A DNA stretch of 64,000 bases from BD2-11 sp965115885. GTDB taxonomy: Bacteria; Gemmatimonadota; Gemmatimonadetes; Longimicrobiales; Gaopeijiaceae. The notes under the pieces are model-generated. The model did not search any database, was not told the DNA's origin, and saw only the letters and a list, made by a program, of their open reading frames with translations. Below, one piece after another: positions 25,856-36,724 of this stretch; position 1 is the stretch's first letter; every line of letters begins with the position of its first letter. Location: positions 3,224,001 to 3,288,000 of the forward strand of contig OZ220479.1 of NCBI GenBank assembly GCA_965115885.1. Reading direction: 5' to 3'. A program made the position numbers and the translations under genes.

Positions 25856-26935
25856 ATGCGCCATCTCTCCATCCTCCTCCTCTGCCCGATCATCTGGACG
25901 TGCGCGCAAGCCCCGGAGGCGGTTCCGGAGGCGGAAGCCTCGTCCGAACCGCCCCTCCCGCCGGGCTCGACGTACGAGGGCCCGGCCTTCGAGTTCGAGG
26001 AAGTAGTTCCGGGCGTCTTCCACGCCCGCGGCACCGGTGCCCTGAACGTGGGCTCCCACGGCGCGGTGGTGGTCAACGACGACCATGTGCTGCTGGTCGA
26101 GTCGCACATATCGCCTGCGGCCGCCCGGGCGGCCTACGACGAGGTGATGGAGCTGACCGGAAAGCCCCTGCGCTACGTGGTCAACACCCACTTCCACTTC
26201 GACCACGCCCACGGCAACGGCGCCTATCCGAACGAAGTGCAGGTCATCGGACACGAGTTCACGCGCGAGATGATCGAGAACGGCGGTTCCATGGGCCGCT
26301 CCTGGGAGAACTTCTTGGGCGGGGTCCCGGACCGGATCGCCGAACTGCAGGACCAAGTCATGCGCACGGACATCGAGGAGGAGCGCATCGAACTCGAGGA
26401 CGAGCTCGCCGCCCTCGAGAACTACTGGGCGAGCCAGGACGGATTGGACCCCAAGAGTCCCAACGCCACCCTCTCGGAACGCATGACCCTGTTCGCGGGC
26501 GGGCGCGAGATCCGCATCCTGTTCTTCGGACGGGGGCACACCGGCGGCGACGTGGTGGTGCACCTCCCGGCCGAGCGCGTGCTCGTCACCGGCGATCTGC
26601 TGCTCCCCCGGCTTCCCTTCATGGGCGACGGCTACCCCGGCGAGTGGGCCGAGACTCTCGAGCGCCTCAAGGACCTCGAGTTCGACTGGGTGCTGCCCGG
26701 GCACGGCGACCCCTTCCGGGACCGCGCCCGCATCGACCACCTGCAGGCCTACCTTCGCGACTTCGAAGAACGTGCGGCGGCATTGCACGCGCAGGGGCTC
26801 TCCCACCAAGAGGCCGCAGCCCGGATCGACATGACCGACCACGCGGCCAACTATCCGCAGATCGAAGGTCCGGGAGTCGCGGAAATCGCCATGCGGCGGA
26901 TGTTCGAGTTGCTGGACGGAACGGCCGGGTACTGA
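25856..26935 (+). CDS. Metallo-beta-lactamase-fold hydrolase, lipoprotein
   Basis: The zinc-binding signature HFHFDHAHGN (His112, His114, Asp116, His117) is intact, with TGDLLLPRLP providing the bridging Asp and LPGHGDPF the last His. This is an MBL-fold hydrolase in the broad glyoxalase II/quinoprotein-associated group. Start at the ATG at 25856, which precedes a hydrophobic run and a likely lipobox (LCPIIWTCAQ); the longer in-frame extension upstream is low-complexity and rejected. A 50-residue helical insert (ELQDQVMRTDIEEERIELED) sits between the metal motifs. It ends 16 bases before the convergent thiC stop. The substrate is unknown. Confidence 0.85.
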   Translation: MRHLSILLLCPIIWTCAQAPEAVPEAEASSEPPLPPGSTYEGPAFEFEEVVPGVFHARGTGALNVGSHGAVVVNDDHVLLVESHISPAAARAAYDEVMELTGKPLRYVVNTHFHFDHAHGNGAYPNEVQVIGHEFTREMIENGGSMGRSWENFLGGVPDRIAELQDQVMRTDIEEERIELEDELAALENYWASQDGLDPKSPNATLSERMTLFAGGREIRILFFGRGHTGGDVVVHLPAERVLVTGDLLLPRLPFMGDGYPGEWAETLERLKDLEFDWVLPGHGDPFRDRARIDHLQAYLRDFEERAAALHAQGLSHQEAAARIDMTDHAANYPQIEGPGVAEIAMRRMFELLDGTAGY

Positions 26936-26951
26936 CGGCTTCGGGAAGCCG

Positions 26952-28802
<1,851 letters not shown>

Positions 28803-28990
28803 CTGCCACTCTCCTGTGGTTTGGGGGGCCGGGGAAAACCGCGGCTGGAGGTGTCGGGGCCTGGATCGTCACGATAAGATAGCCGGAAAGGTGCCAACAA
28901 GGGCGGCAACGTTCCTTTTTCCAAGGTTCAGGGCCGAATCGGGACGCCGACCCGGTTCGGCGCGAAGCACCGTCGACGGAGGCGGACAAC

Positions 28991-30751
28991 ATGGGCGGAC
29001 GACTCTCGAAAACGCTGGGATTCCTGCTCCTGACGGCGGCGTCCGCCTCGGCGGACCTCGCGATTCCCCTCGGCGCAAGCGCCCAGGCCGCGGCCGATCA
29101 GGAGCCGATCAACACCTACAACGCCATCCACCATCCGGTTGTGGGGCGCAACGGCATGGTGGCCAGCCAGAACTTCTTGGCCACCGAAATCGGGGTGGAC
29201 ATCCTGCGCCGGGGCGGCAACGCCGTCGACGCGGGGGTGGCGGTGGGTCTGGCGCTCGCGGCGACCCTGCCGCGCGCGGGCAACGTGGGGGGCGGAGGCT
29301 TCGTCCTGTTGCACTTGGCGGGGGAGAACCGCACGGTCGCGGTCGATTTCCGCGAAACCGCGCCCGCGGCCGCGCACGCCGACATGTTCTTCGGGGCCGA
29401 CGGCGAAATCGACGACGAGGAGTATCGCTTCAGTCACAAGTCCTCGGCGGTCCCCGCCACGGTGGCCGGTTTCGACCACCTGCTGCGCAACTACGGCACC
29501 ATGAGCTGGCGAGAAGTGGCCCAACCCGCCATCGAGCTGGCGCGCGACGGCATGGTGGTGTGGGAGGACTTGGCCGCGAACTTGGCCCGCAGCAAGCCGC
29601 GGCTCGCCGCGAACCCCGCCTCGCGGGCCAAATTCTACAAGTCCGACGGCTCCAACTACGAAGTGGGCGACCTCTACAGGCAGCCGGACCTGGCATGGAC
29701 GCTGGAACGGATCGCCGAGAGCGGCGCCGACGCTTTCTACAAGGGCGAGATCGCCCGCCGCATCGCCGCCGACATGGCCGAACACAACGGCCTGATCACC
29801 ATGGAGGACTTGGCCAACTACCGCGTGGTCGAGCGCGAGCCGGTGCGCGGCACCTTCCGGGGCTACGACGTCGCGGCCATGTCCGCCCCCAGTTCGGGCG
29901 GAATGCACATCGTCCAAATGCTGAACATTCTCGAGAATTTCCCCCTGAAGGAAATGGGATACGGCAGCGCGGACGCCATGCACGTCATGGCCGAATCCAT
30001 GAAGCTGGCGTACGCCGACCGCAGCAAGTACCTGGGCGACCCGGACCACGTCGACCTCCCCGTCGCCGCCCTCACAGGCAAGGCCTACGCGGGAGAGCTG
30101 GCGCGGGGCATCTCCCTCAGCCGCGCTCGCCCGTCGTCGGACATCGGCCCGGGCGACCTGACCGCCTACGAGAGCCCGGAGACCACCCACTACTCGGTCC
30201 TGGACAGCGAGGGCAACGCCCTGGTCAACACCTACACGCTGATGTTCTCGTACGGGTCGGGGGTGGTGATCGACGGCACCGGCATCCTCATGAACAACAA
30301 CCTCGGCAACTTCACCCTGCGCCCCGACATTCCCGACGCCTTCGGGTTGATGGGCAGTCCGGACAACAGGATCGCCGCCGGACGCCGACCGGTGAGCTCC
30401 ATGACCCCGATCATCGTGTTGCGCGACGGTCGGCCCTTCCTGCTGACCGGCAGTCCGGGCGGAAGTCGCATCATCACCACCAACCTGCAGCTGTTGGTGA
30501 ACGTGCTCGAGCACGGCATGAACATCGCCGACGCCACCGCGCGCCCCCGGATGCATCATCAGTGGCGCCCGGACCGGCTGGAGGTCGAGAGCGGTTTCAG
30601 CCCCGACGCGATCCGCGCCCTGCGCGCCCGGGGCCACGACGTGCGGTTCAGCGCCGGAATGGGAAGCCTTCAGACGGTGATGTTCTCGGGCGGCCTCTTC
30701 TACGGCTACGCCGACTCTCGTCGGCCGGGGGCGATGGCGCTGGGGTACTGA
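28991..30751 (+). CDS. ggt: Gamma-glutamyltransferase / glutathione hydrolase
   Basis: GGT cleaves gamma-glutamyl bonds of glutathione in the periplasm after autocleaving into two subunits. The catalytic Thr is residue 399 in ETTHYSV. Supporting motifs are GGNAVDAGVAVGLALA, NVGGGGFVLLHL, FRETAPAAA, the SSGGMH segment, GRRPVSSMTP and the SPGGSRIITTN oxyanion region. A signal peptide (LGFLLLTAASASADLA) directs export. At 586 residues it is normal. It diverges from thiC across 188 bases and converges on the sigma-factor gene. Confidence 0.95.
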   Translation: MGGRLSKTLGFLLLTAASASADLAIPLGASAQAAADQEPINTYNAIHHPVVGRNGMVASQNFLATEIGVDILRRGGNAVDAGVAVGLALAATLPRAGNVGGGGFVLLHLAGENRTVAVDFRETAPAAAHADMFFGADGEIDDEEYRFSHKSSAVPATVAGFDHLLRNYGTMSWREVAQPAIELARDGMVVWEDLAANLARSKPRLAANPASRAKFYKSDGSNYEVGDLYRQPDLAWTLERIAESGADAFYKGEIARRIAADMAEHNGLITMEDLANYRVVEREPVRGTFRGYDVAAMSAPSSGGMHIVQMLNILENFPLKEMGYGSADAMHVMAESMKLAYADRSKYLGDPDHVDLPVAALTGKAYAGELARGISLSRARPSSDIGPGDLTAYESPETTHYSVLDSEGNALVNTYTLMFSYGSGVVIDGTGILMNNNLGNFTLRPDIPDAFGLMGSPDNRIAAGRRPVSSMTPIIVLRDGRPFLLTGSPGGSRIITTNLQLLVNVLEHGMNIADATARPRMHHQWRPDRLEVESGFSPDAIRALRARGHDVRFSAGMGSLQTVMFSGGLFYGYADSRRPGAMALGY

Positions 30752-30824
30752 AAGGCTCTCGGGCTCTCCTCAGCCGGATCGATCCAACCGGCGCCGGAAC
30801 CGTCGGTCGAGCGTCGTCGACGCC

Positions 30825-32306
30825 TCACCCGCGCACGCGCCGCCGACTTTGCGCTCGACATGGTTCGGGACGCGGCGTTTTCGATGCCGTATCCCGGAAT
30901 TCCCGAGGCCCGCCGCCACCGCGACCGCGGCCGTCCGCCACCTCGCGAACGATCACGTCGGCCACGTATTCCGGACCTCCTCTTGCCGCGATGTCCGAGG
31001 GCGTGGCGTCGAAGAGCCGTCGGACCATGCGGCGGTAGTCGCCGAGCCCGCGCAAGCCGACCGCCAAGGCGACCGATCCCCGCGCATGGCCGCTCCAGCG
31101 CGCCAAGCGCTCGACATGGAAGACGCCGACGAGAAGCATGAGCTGCTTCGGAGTGGGAAGGTGGTTGACGCGGCACAGGTTTCTCAGCGTCCGGGCGCCG
31201 ACGCCGAGCGTGCGCGCGACGCAGGTCACGGTCCTGCGCGTAACCGATTCGTGCAACAAGACGTCGAGGAACGGATGCGTTTTCGGGTCCGTGCGCTTTC
31301 GAACGCGTCGCAGGAGTTCTTCCGTCTCCTCGCAGTCGGCGGCGCGAAGAAGCGCGTGCCGCAACGCAGGCGCGTCGTCGTCCACCCCGATCGAGACCAC
31401 GGCCGCGAAACCGATTTCCCGAGCGAGTCTCCCGCTCTGCCACGACGCCCCCGCCCTGCCGTATCCGATCACGGGACAGTCGGGATTGTGCGCTCGAAGG
31501 CTCCGCAACGCGTCGACGCCCCGTCGATCGCGTCCCGGGCATTCGGGATCCACAACCACGGGGCAACCCGGAAGCCGGCGGGCGAGGGCGTCGAGCTCCC
31601 GCCATCCCGAAGCGAATCGCATCCCGTCCAGCAGCCGACCGGTCGATCCCAGACGCATTCCGTCCGCCAGGCGGTCGCGGGCGATCCGGTTCGGTTCCAG
31701 CGCCAACACCGGGCGGGCGCCGGACGCGACGCCGACCGCGGACGGCGCGCCGCGGTCCGTCCACAACACGAGATCCGCGGCCCGGCCCAGCTTGGCCATG
31801 CCTCTGGCGACCGCCCGCCGCACCGATTCGGCGCGAACGTTCATGAATGCCGCCGCCTCGCGGTAGGTCAGGCCTTCGAGGCACACGAACCGAACGGCTG
31901 CGCCTTCGCGTTCGGGCAGACCGTCGACCGCCGAATCGACGGCGACCCGGCGGCACCGAGCCTCGAAGGCGTGATCGGGCGAACGTTCGGGATCCGGTAT
32001 TTCCCGAAACTCGTCGAGCGAAATGCGCCGCGACTCGTCGAACGAGTCGCGGCGACGCAGGGTGCGACAATGGTTGTGCGTCACCTTGCGGACCCATGCT
32101 TCCAAGGCGGCAGGCGAGTCGCACTTGGACAGATTGCTGCAGATCCTGACCACGCATTCCTGCGTGAGATCGTCCGCATGATCGGGACTCCGTGCGTACA
32201 TCCTGGCCACCTGCCGGACGACGATACGCAAATGCTCGAGCGAATATCTTTCCGATTCCCGGGAAAACAGCCGGATATCCGAAGCTTTTTTCGGCTCCAT
32301 GTGCAT
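30825..32306 (-). CDS. ECF-type sigma factor fused to receiver-like and AraC-type HTH domains
   Basis: Residues about 20-95 form a sigma-70 region 2 (RIVVRQVARMYARSPDHADDLTQECVVRI, AWVRKVTHNHC). Residues about 125-180 form region 4 (GLPEREGAAVRFVCLEGLTYREAAAFM with helix-turn-helix SVRRAVARGMAKLG). A segment around 195-310 looks like a degenerate receiver domain (VLALEPNRIARDRL, CPVVVDPECPG). The last third reads as an AraC-like DNA-binding domain (VARTLGVGARTLRNLCRVNHLPTPKQ, then GLGDYRRMVRRLF). This order is unusual. The start at ATG 32306 is chosen because AGAGAAAGG lies 7 bases upstream. No anti-sigma factor is adjacent, so regulation may be built in. Confidence 0.75.
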   Translation of the reverse strand: MHMEPKKASDIRLFSRESERYSLEHLRIVVRQVARMYARSPDHADDLTQECVVRICSNLSKCDSPAALEAWVRKVTHNHCRTLRRRDSFDESRRISLDEFREIPDPERSPDHAFEARCRRVAVDSAVDGLPEREGAAVRFVCLEGLTYREAAAFMNVRAESVRRAVARGMAKLGRAADLVLWTDRGAPSAVGVASGARPVLALEPNRIARDRLADGMRLGSTGRLLDGMRFASGWRELDALARRLPGCPVVVDPECPGRDRRGVDALRSLRAHNPDCPVIGYGRAGASWQSGRLAREIGFAAVVSIGVDDDAPALRHALLRAADCEETEELLRRVRKRTDPKTHPFLDVLLHESVTRRTVTCVARTLGVGARTLRNLCRVNHLPTPKQLMLLVGVFHVERLARWSGHARGSVALAVGLRGLGDYRRMVRRLFDATPSDIAARGGPEYVADVIVREVADGRGRGGGGPREFRDTASKTPRPEPCRAQSRRRVRG

Positions 32307-32630
32307 GCAACCTTTCTCTTGGTACGCCATCGCGCTTCCGAGACCGGCCGGAGGCCATGCCGGCTCCGAAAAGCCGACCGCCTTGGTCCCGTGGCGATCA
32401 CGGTGCAAGCGCGACTAGACCAAAAGACACTGCAAAAGTCGTGCCGGGCTTGCGAAGCCAGCCCGCTCGGGTGGACGCTTTCAAGTGGCTGGAAGCTCGT
32501 CCGCCCGGAAGCGACACCATAGAAATAGAAGAAAAGGCCGGGGCACGCGCCGGGATTCAAGACGCGGATGGTCGAGTCGGGTTCGGACGGAACGGGGTCC
32601 GGACGGCCGACGCGCGTTGCGGGTGCCGAC
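32307..32630. other. 324-base intergenic region upstream of the sigma-fusion gene
   Basis: No reading frame here has family resemblance. It must contain the promoter of the sigma-fusion gene; I could not pick a convincing -35/-10 pair. Confidence 0.5.
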
Positions 32631-33130
32631 CTACGACTTTGGCGAGCAATCGGGATTTACCGGTCTGTGGGAAGTAAGGCGGCTTCTCGGAACGGCGGTT
32701 GAAAGAGCAACGAGAAACCGCGCGGTCGCGGCGTCGTTCTGCAGCACGAGGCGCGAGGGACGTTCGTCGAATCGCCCGAACTTCCTTTTCCGAATGCGCG
32801 ACACCGCGTTCGCGGTCGATTGTCTCGGGTCTACGCCCACTGCAACGAACCCTAGTCCGGCAGCTTCGGTACGCTTCGCGAGCGTCGTATTGCCTTGTAT
32901 AAAGGTTCCCCGGCCATCTTCGCGAACTCGAGCCTGTTCGGCCACACGCACGAGGACGATCCGACGAACACGACCGCCAACTCATCCCCGGGCGCCAGCC
33001 GCAAACCGGGGAGGTGTTCGCCAGCGTCCTTCGCCGGCAACCTCCAATGCACTTTCCGGAATCGGCGCAAAGGCCCAGCCGAGAGCGCAACGATCAACTT
33101 CGGTCGGTTGCCGACCCTCGCAATCGACAT
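32631..33130 (-). pseudogene. Frameshifted thioredoxin-like protein gene
   Basis: The first frame starts at ATG 33130 behind a strong site (GGGAGG). It reads plausible protein (LRLAPGDELAVVFVGSSSCVWPNRLEFAKMAGEPLYKA) and then stops at 32852. The continuation lies in the neighbouring frame (LAKRTEAAGLGFVAVGVDPRQS, FGRFDE, LQNDAATARFLVAL) down to 32631, so one indel near 32890 breaks the gene. The VFVGSSSC segment and later VGVD suggest a redox-like alpha/beta fold in the AhpC/thioredoxin superfamily; this is tentative. It is the third gene of the TonB-receptor operon, 39 bases after the lipoprotein stop. Confidence 0.5.
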
Positions 33131-33169
33131 CGCCGTCTTCGTCCTCCCTTCCCGAAGGATCGCCGCCGC

Positions 33170-34015
33170 TCACTTCGAAACGAGCGCCACCACGGGGATC
33201 GCGCGCGAACGCGCGCCGGCGCCGAAGTACCCGTAGATGCCCTCTTCGCCGCTGAGCCCGAAGCTCGGCCAGGGCGGCGTCAAGATCTTCTCCCGACGCC
33301 GGTCGACGAACAGGCCGTAGTTGCGCTCGAACCCCAGAAGACGCAACTCGAAGCGAAACTCCGGGGGAACCCAAAGACCATACACTCTTACGTTTTGCGC
33401 TTCCGGACGGATCTCCAGAACTTCGGGCACGACGGCCCCGATTCCGCTGTCCTCGAACCCCTCGGCATGCCTCACCTGCACCGCGTTCGTCACGTCCACG
33501 GTCACCGCTTCCACCTCCTCGGCGACCTCGAACCTGACATTCACCAGCGCCGGAAGCTTCGCGCCCTTCACCGAGACCCGCACCGTGTCCGAAGGATCGA
33601 GCACGGTCGGAGCGGGCGGCACGGTCGCGGTCCCGCCGAACGCGCCCAGGGCGGTCGTGCCCGCCAACGAGTAGCGCACCCCCTCTCGAACCCGCTCCGG
33701 CATCGCGACGCGCAGGCACACCGCCGGACCCGCCCACCGTGCGGCGAAGACGCCGCACCGGCCCAGATCGACCGTGTCCGAATAGGCGGCCTCCCAGCCC
33801 GGGCCCGAGAGCGTCGCGGCGACCACCGGAGGCTCCTCGCCCCGCTCCCGGTGCGGGTGGCTCGCCACGAGGTAGGCCGTGCTGTGCCCGGCCAAGATCA
33901 CCGCTCCCACAGTCACCACATCGCCCGCGGGCACGAACGTGTCCTCGGGCCGGACGTACCCTTTGCAACCCGCAGCCGCGAGCGCAAGCGCCGCCAGCAC
34001 CGCGACCGCCCTCAA
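33170..34015 (-). CDS. DUF4249-like lipoprotein paired with a TonB receptor
   Basis: A 281-residue lipoprotein with lipobox LALAAAGCKG. The body is beta-rich (VPAGDVVTVGAVILAGHSTAYLV, FRFELRLLGFERNYGLFV) and ends with EGIYGYFGAGARSRAIPVVAL, a C-terminal pattern seen in DUF4249 proteins that sit next to TonB receptors. The predicted start is a TTG at 34015 whose last bases overlap the receptor's stop codon, implying coupled translation. It likely acts at the outer membrane with the receptor in uptake of an unidentified ligand. Confidence 0.7.
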   Translation of the reverse strand: MRAVAVLAALALAAAGCKGYVRPEDTFVPAGDVVTVGAVILAGHSTAYLVASHPHRERGEEPPVVAATLSGPGWEAAYSDTVDLGRCGVFAARWAGPAVCLRVAMPERVREGVRYSLAGTTALGAFGGTATVPPAPTVLDPSDTVRVSVKGAKLPALVNVRFEVAEEVEAVTVDVTNAVQVRHAEGFEDSGIGAVVPEVLEIRPEAQNVRVYGLWVPPEFRFELRLLGFERNYGLFVDRRREKILTPPWPSFGLSGEEGIYGYFGAGARSRAIPVVALVSK

Positions 34016-36312
34016 AACCGGTACTCCACGCCGAAGAACGGCAACATCGGAAGCTGGTGCGCGTAGTGCATCGTGGCCGTTCCTCTGTCCCAGTCGTAGA
34101 ACACGCCCACCACGTTGGGAAGGCTGAACAGATTGACCAACGAGACGTACGGCGTCACCGATCCTCCTCCGAACCACGACACTTCCCTGGACATGCGCCA
34201 CCCCGCGTCGATGCGGAAATAGTTCGGCAATCTCGCGGAGTTGTATCCGCCGGCCAGATGAAGGACGTCGTCGGTGATGGTCAGCAGATCCGAGCCGGGC
34301 GACCTGTAGCTCGCGAACGGCACCATCGCCCGAGGCTGCGTGGTGGGTTGGCCCGACCGCGCCGACACCCGCGCCGACCAAGTCGACGCCCCGCGCTCCA
34401 CGCTCGCCGACAGTTCGGCCTCGTGGTCCCGGTGGAAGCGGGGCGTGTAGGCGACTCCGCCCACGGTGCGGGACGCCCGCGCCCACCGGTAGCTCCCGAT
34501 CACGCTCGCTCTTCCCGGCTTGGTCCAGCTCCACGACGCCTCGATCCCGCGCGCCGTGCCGCGCGCCGACTCCAGCGAACCGTCGAGAAGAATCGCGTGC
34601 TCGAACGGGTTCGGACCCAGAACCGGCAAGCGCAGGTTGGCCAGCCAGCGGGCGTACGCCTCCAGCCGCACACGCCAGCCGGCCGTCCCTCCCTCCCATC
34701 CCGCCGCGAGTTCCGTGTTGCGCGACACCGGCCCCTCCTCCGGGGGCGCCAGCAGATCGAAGGCCAGCATGCTGGCGGCGGCGAACTCGTCGTTGCGAAG
34801 CGACGAAAGCGCCTGGTTCGACCGCGAGGCCGACAGCCAGGCGCGCCAGCCGGCGGAGTCCCGGTACGCCATCTCCGCGAACGGCGCCAGCGTCGTGGCC
34901 AACCCGACGAAGCGGTCCGCCCTCAGCCCCGCGCGCGCCGAAAGCTCGGGGGCGAGCGGCACGCGCACGTTCGCGTACCCCGCGATCCGCGTCTGCACGG
35001 GATCCATGCTCAACGAATCGACCAATTCCTCTCCGCGTCCCCTGTATTCCGCCGCGAACCGGGTGGCCTGCACTCCGCCCTCGACCGTCGCGGAACCGCG
35101 GTGGTGCGCGACGCGCACTTCCGCCCTGTACTCCCGCATCGCGGCCCCTATGTCGGTCTCGACGACGACTGCGGTGTCCCCTCTCAGCGTGTCCCAGCTC
35201 GCAAGCCAGTAGTCGCCGCGAAAACGGCTGTGTCCAACGGTCAAATCGACCAAAGTCCCGGGGCCCAGCCGGTCGCGGTAGTGCGCCACCGCCGCGCCGT
35301 TCCTCCAATCGGTCCGCGTCGCCCCGTCCCCTTCTCCCAGCGCGTCTCCCGGCTTGGAATCCAGGCGTTCGTCGTTCAGGTACCCCGTCAGCGACAGCCT
35401 GCGAACGTTCCCCAAGTCCCGCGTGACCTTCGCGTGGACGTCCCCGAACGAGTACGGCACGCTCCGGTCGATGGCCCCGGCCAGAGCCAATCCCTTCGTG
35501 AGGAGATCGATGTAGCTCCGTCGCCCGTCCACCAAATACGACGTCGACCCCCCGAGCGGACCCTCGGCGGAGAACCGCATGGACGCCAGCCCCACCGAGC
35601 CTCCCGCCCTGAACCGGTCCCGCGCTCCGTCGCGGGTCGCGACGTCGAACGCGCCCGAGAGCGACCCGACCGCCTGGGCGGCCCCGCCCGAGCCCGTCAG
35701 CACGGTCACCCGCTGGACGGCCTCGGCGTTGAAAGCCGACAGGAATCCGCCCACGTGGAACGGGTTGAAGAGCCGCACTCCGTCCAGCAACACCGGCGTC
35801 CCGCCGCTCGCCGCGCCCCGGATGCGCGGGATCGCCGTCCAGTCCGACGCGGACGACGCGGCCGCCGACACCGCCGCCGCGCGCAGGACGTCCGTCTCCA
35901 GCACCACCGGCTGCACCCGCATGAAGGCGGTGTCGATCACGAACGCGCCCGGCGATGCGGACAACGGATCTCCGGACCGGCGGCGGACGTCGACGACGAC
36001 CGAATCCAATCCGAGCGGAGCGCGCCGCACCAGCACGCGCAACGGATCGGACGGCAGGGCCGGGTATTCGAGCGTCCACGGCTCGTAGCCCAACCCCGCC
36101 ACCTCGATCCGCCCGGGTCCCGGTCCCACGCCCGCCACCACGAACGTCCCGTGCCGATCCGAAACCGCTTCGCGCGCGCTCCCGCCGTCCGCGACCACCG
36201 CCACGCGAGCGCCCACCACGGGTTCGAAATCGACGCTGTCGCGGACCACGCCCGACACGCTCCCCTGTTGAAGCGCCAGCGTCAACGCCGCAACTTCGAG
36301 GCCGATGTTCAC
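34012..36312 (-). CDS. TonB-dependent outer-membrane receptor with N-terminal carboxypeptidase-regulatory domain
   Basis: The order is a short hydrophobic start, then a carboxypeptidase-regulatory-like domain (GSVSGVVRDSVDFEPVVGARV and DRHGTFVVAGVGPGPGRIEV). A plug domain follows (RIRGAASGGTPVLLDGVRLFNPFHVGGFLSAFNAEAVQRV) and a long beta-barrel to the terminal YRF, a typical outer-membrane insertion ending in an aromatic residue. It is 766 residues. It starts with GTG preceded by GAGGA. The receptor, the coupled lipoprotein and the frameshifted third gene look like one uptake operon; the ligand cannot be told. A sigma-fusion gene lies downstream on the same strand. Confidence 0.88.
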   Translation of the reverse strand: MNIGLEVAALTLALQQGSVSGVVRDSVDFEPVVGARVAVVADGGSAREAVSDRHGTFVVAGVGPGPGRIEVAGLGYEPWTLEYPALPSDPLRVLVRRAPLGLDSVVVDVRRRSGDPLSASPGAFVIDTAFMRVQPVVLETDVLRAAAVSAAASSASDWTAIPRIRGAASGGTPVLLDGVRLFNPFHVGGFLSAFNAEAVQRVTVLTGSGGAAQAVGSLSGAFDVATRDGARDRFRAGGSVGLASMRFSAEGPLGGSTSYLVDGRRSYIDLLTKGLALAGAIDRSVPYSFGDVHAKVTRDLGNVRRLSLTGYLNDERLDSKPGDALGEGDGATRTDWRNGAAVAHYRDRLGPGTLVDLTVGHSRFRGDYWLASWDTLRGDTAVVVETDIGAAMREYRAEVRVAHHRGSATVEGGVQATRFAAEYRGRGEELVDSLSMDPVQTRIAGYANVRVPLAPELSARAGLRADRFVGLATTLAPFAEMAYRDSAGWRAWLSASRSNQALSSLRNDEFAAASMLAFDLLAPPEEGPVSRNTELAAGWEGGTAGWRVRLEAYARWLANLRLPVLGPNPFEHAILLDGSLESARGTARGIEASWSWTKPGRASVIGSYRWARASRTVGGVAYTPRFHRDHEAELSASVERGASTWSARVSARSGQPTTQPRAMVPFASYRSPGSDLLTITDDVLHLAGGYNSARLPNYFRIDAGWRMSREVSWFGGGSVTPYVSLVNLFSLPNVVGVFYDWDRGTATMHYAHQLPMLPFFGVEYRF

Positions 36313-36724
36313 CGGTCCTCGTTGCCGTTCGGCGTCGCCGCCAACCGCCCCTCAACGTCCTCCCGGATTCTCCCGTTCCTCATGCTCGCCTCCTCGTCTT
36401 GGTGGTCGCCCGCCCTCGACGCTCGCGGAGCGCGAATTCGCTACCGCTATGCAGAAGACGCCTCGAAGGACGAAAAACGGGACGCCAAAACCGGAACCGC
36501 TGCCCGGTTGAACCAAGGCACTCGCGTCTTGGGACCACAGGCGCAAAGAGGCTTCCGATGCGTCCGGCAAGCCGAGAAGGGCCTCGAACGGGGTTCCCGG
36601 ATCGTCCGTCAACCCGGGACGCGCTCAATCCAGGGGGATCGTGGCCTCGCGAGCGAACGATTTTATCTTTTTAGCGCTGGACCTGCCCGACCGCGCCCGC
36701 AGCCCCAACCCCGGAGCCCGCCGC
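36313..36724. other. 412-base divergent intergenic region
   Basis: It separates the TonB-receptor operon (minus) from the aminotransferase (plus). No gene is supported. A short A/T-rich patch near 36660 (TTTTATCTTTTTA) is the only feature standing out in this GC-rich setting and could be part of a promoter. Confidence 0.5.

Noticed and set aside
28882..28896. Second sigma-54-like match (TGGCACC-N4-CGGC) upstream of thiC
   Set aside because: The GG/GC spacing fits but the -12 region does not match TTGC, and such partial matches are expected by chance in a GC-rich window.
28803..28990. TPP riboswitch ahead of thiC
   Set aside because: No CUGAGA or other conserved THI elements could be found on the minus strand.
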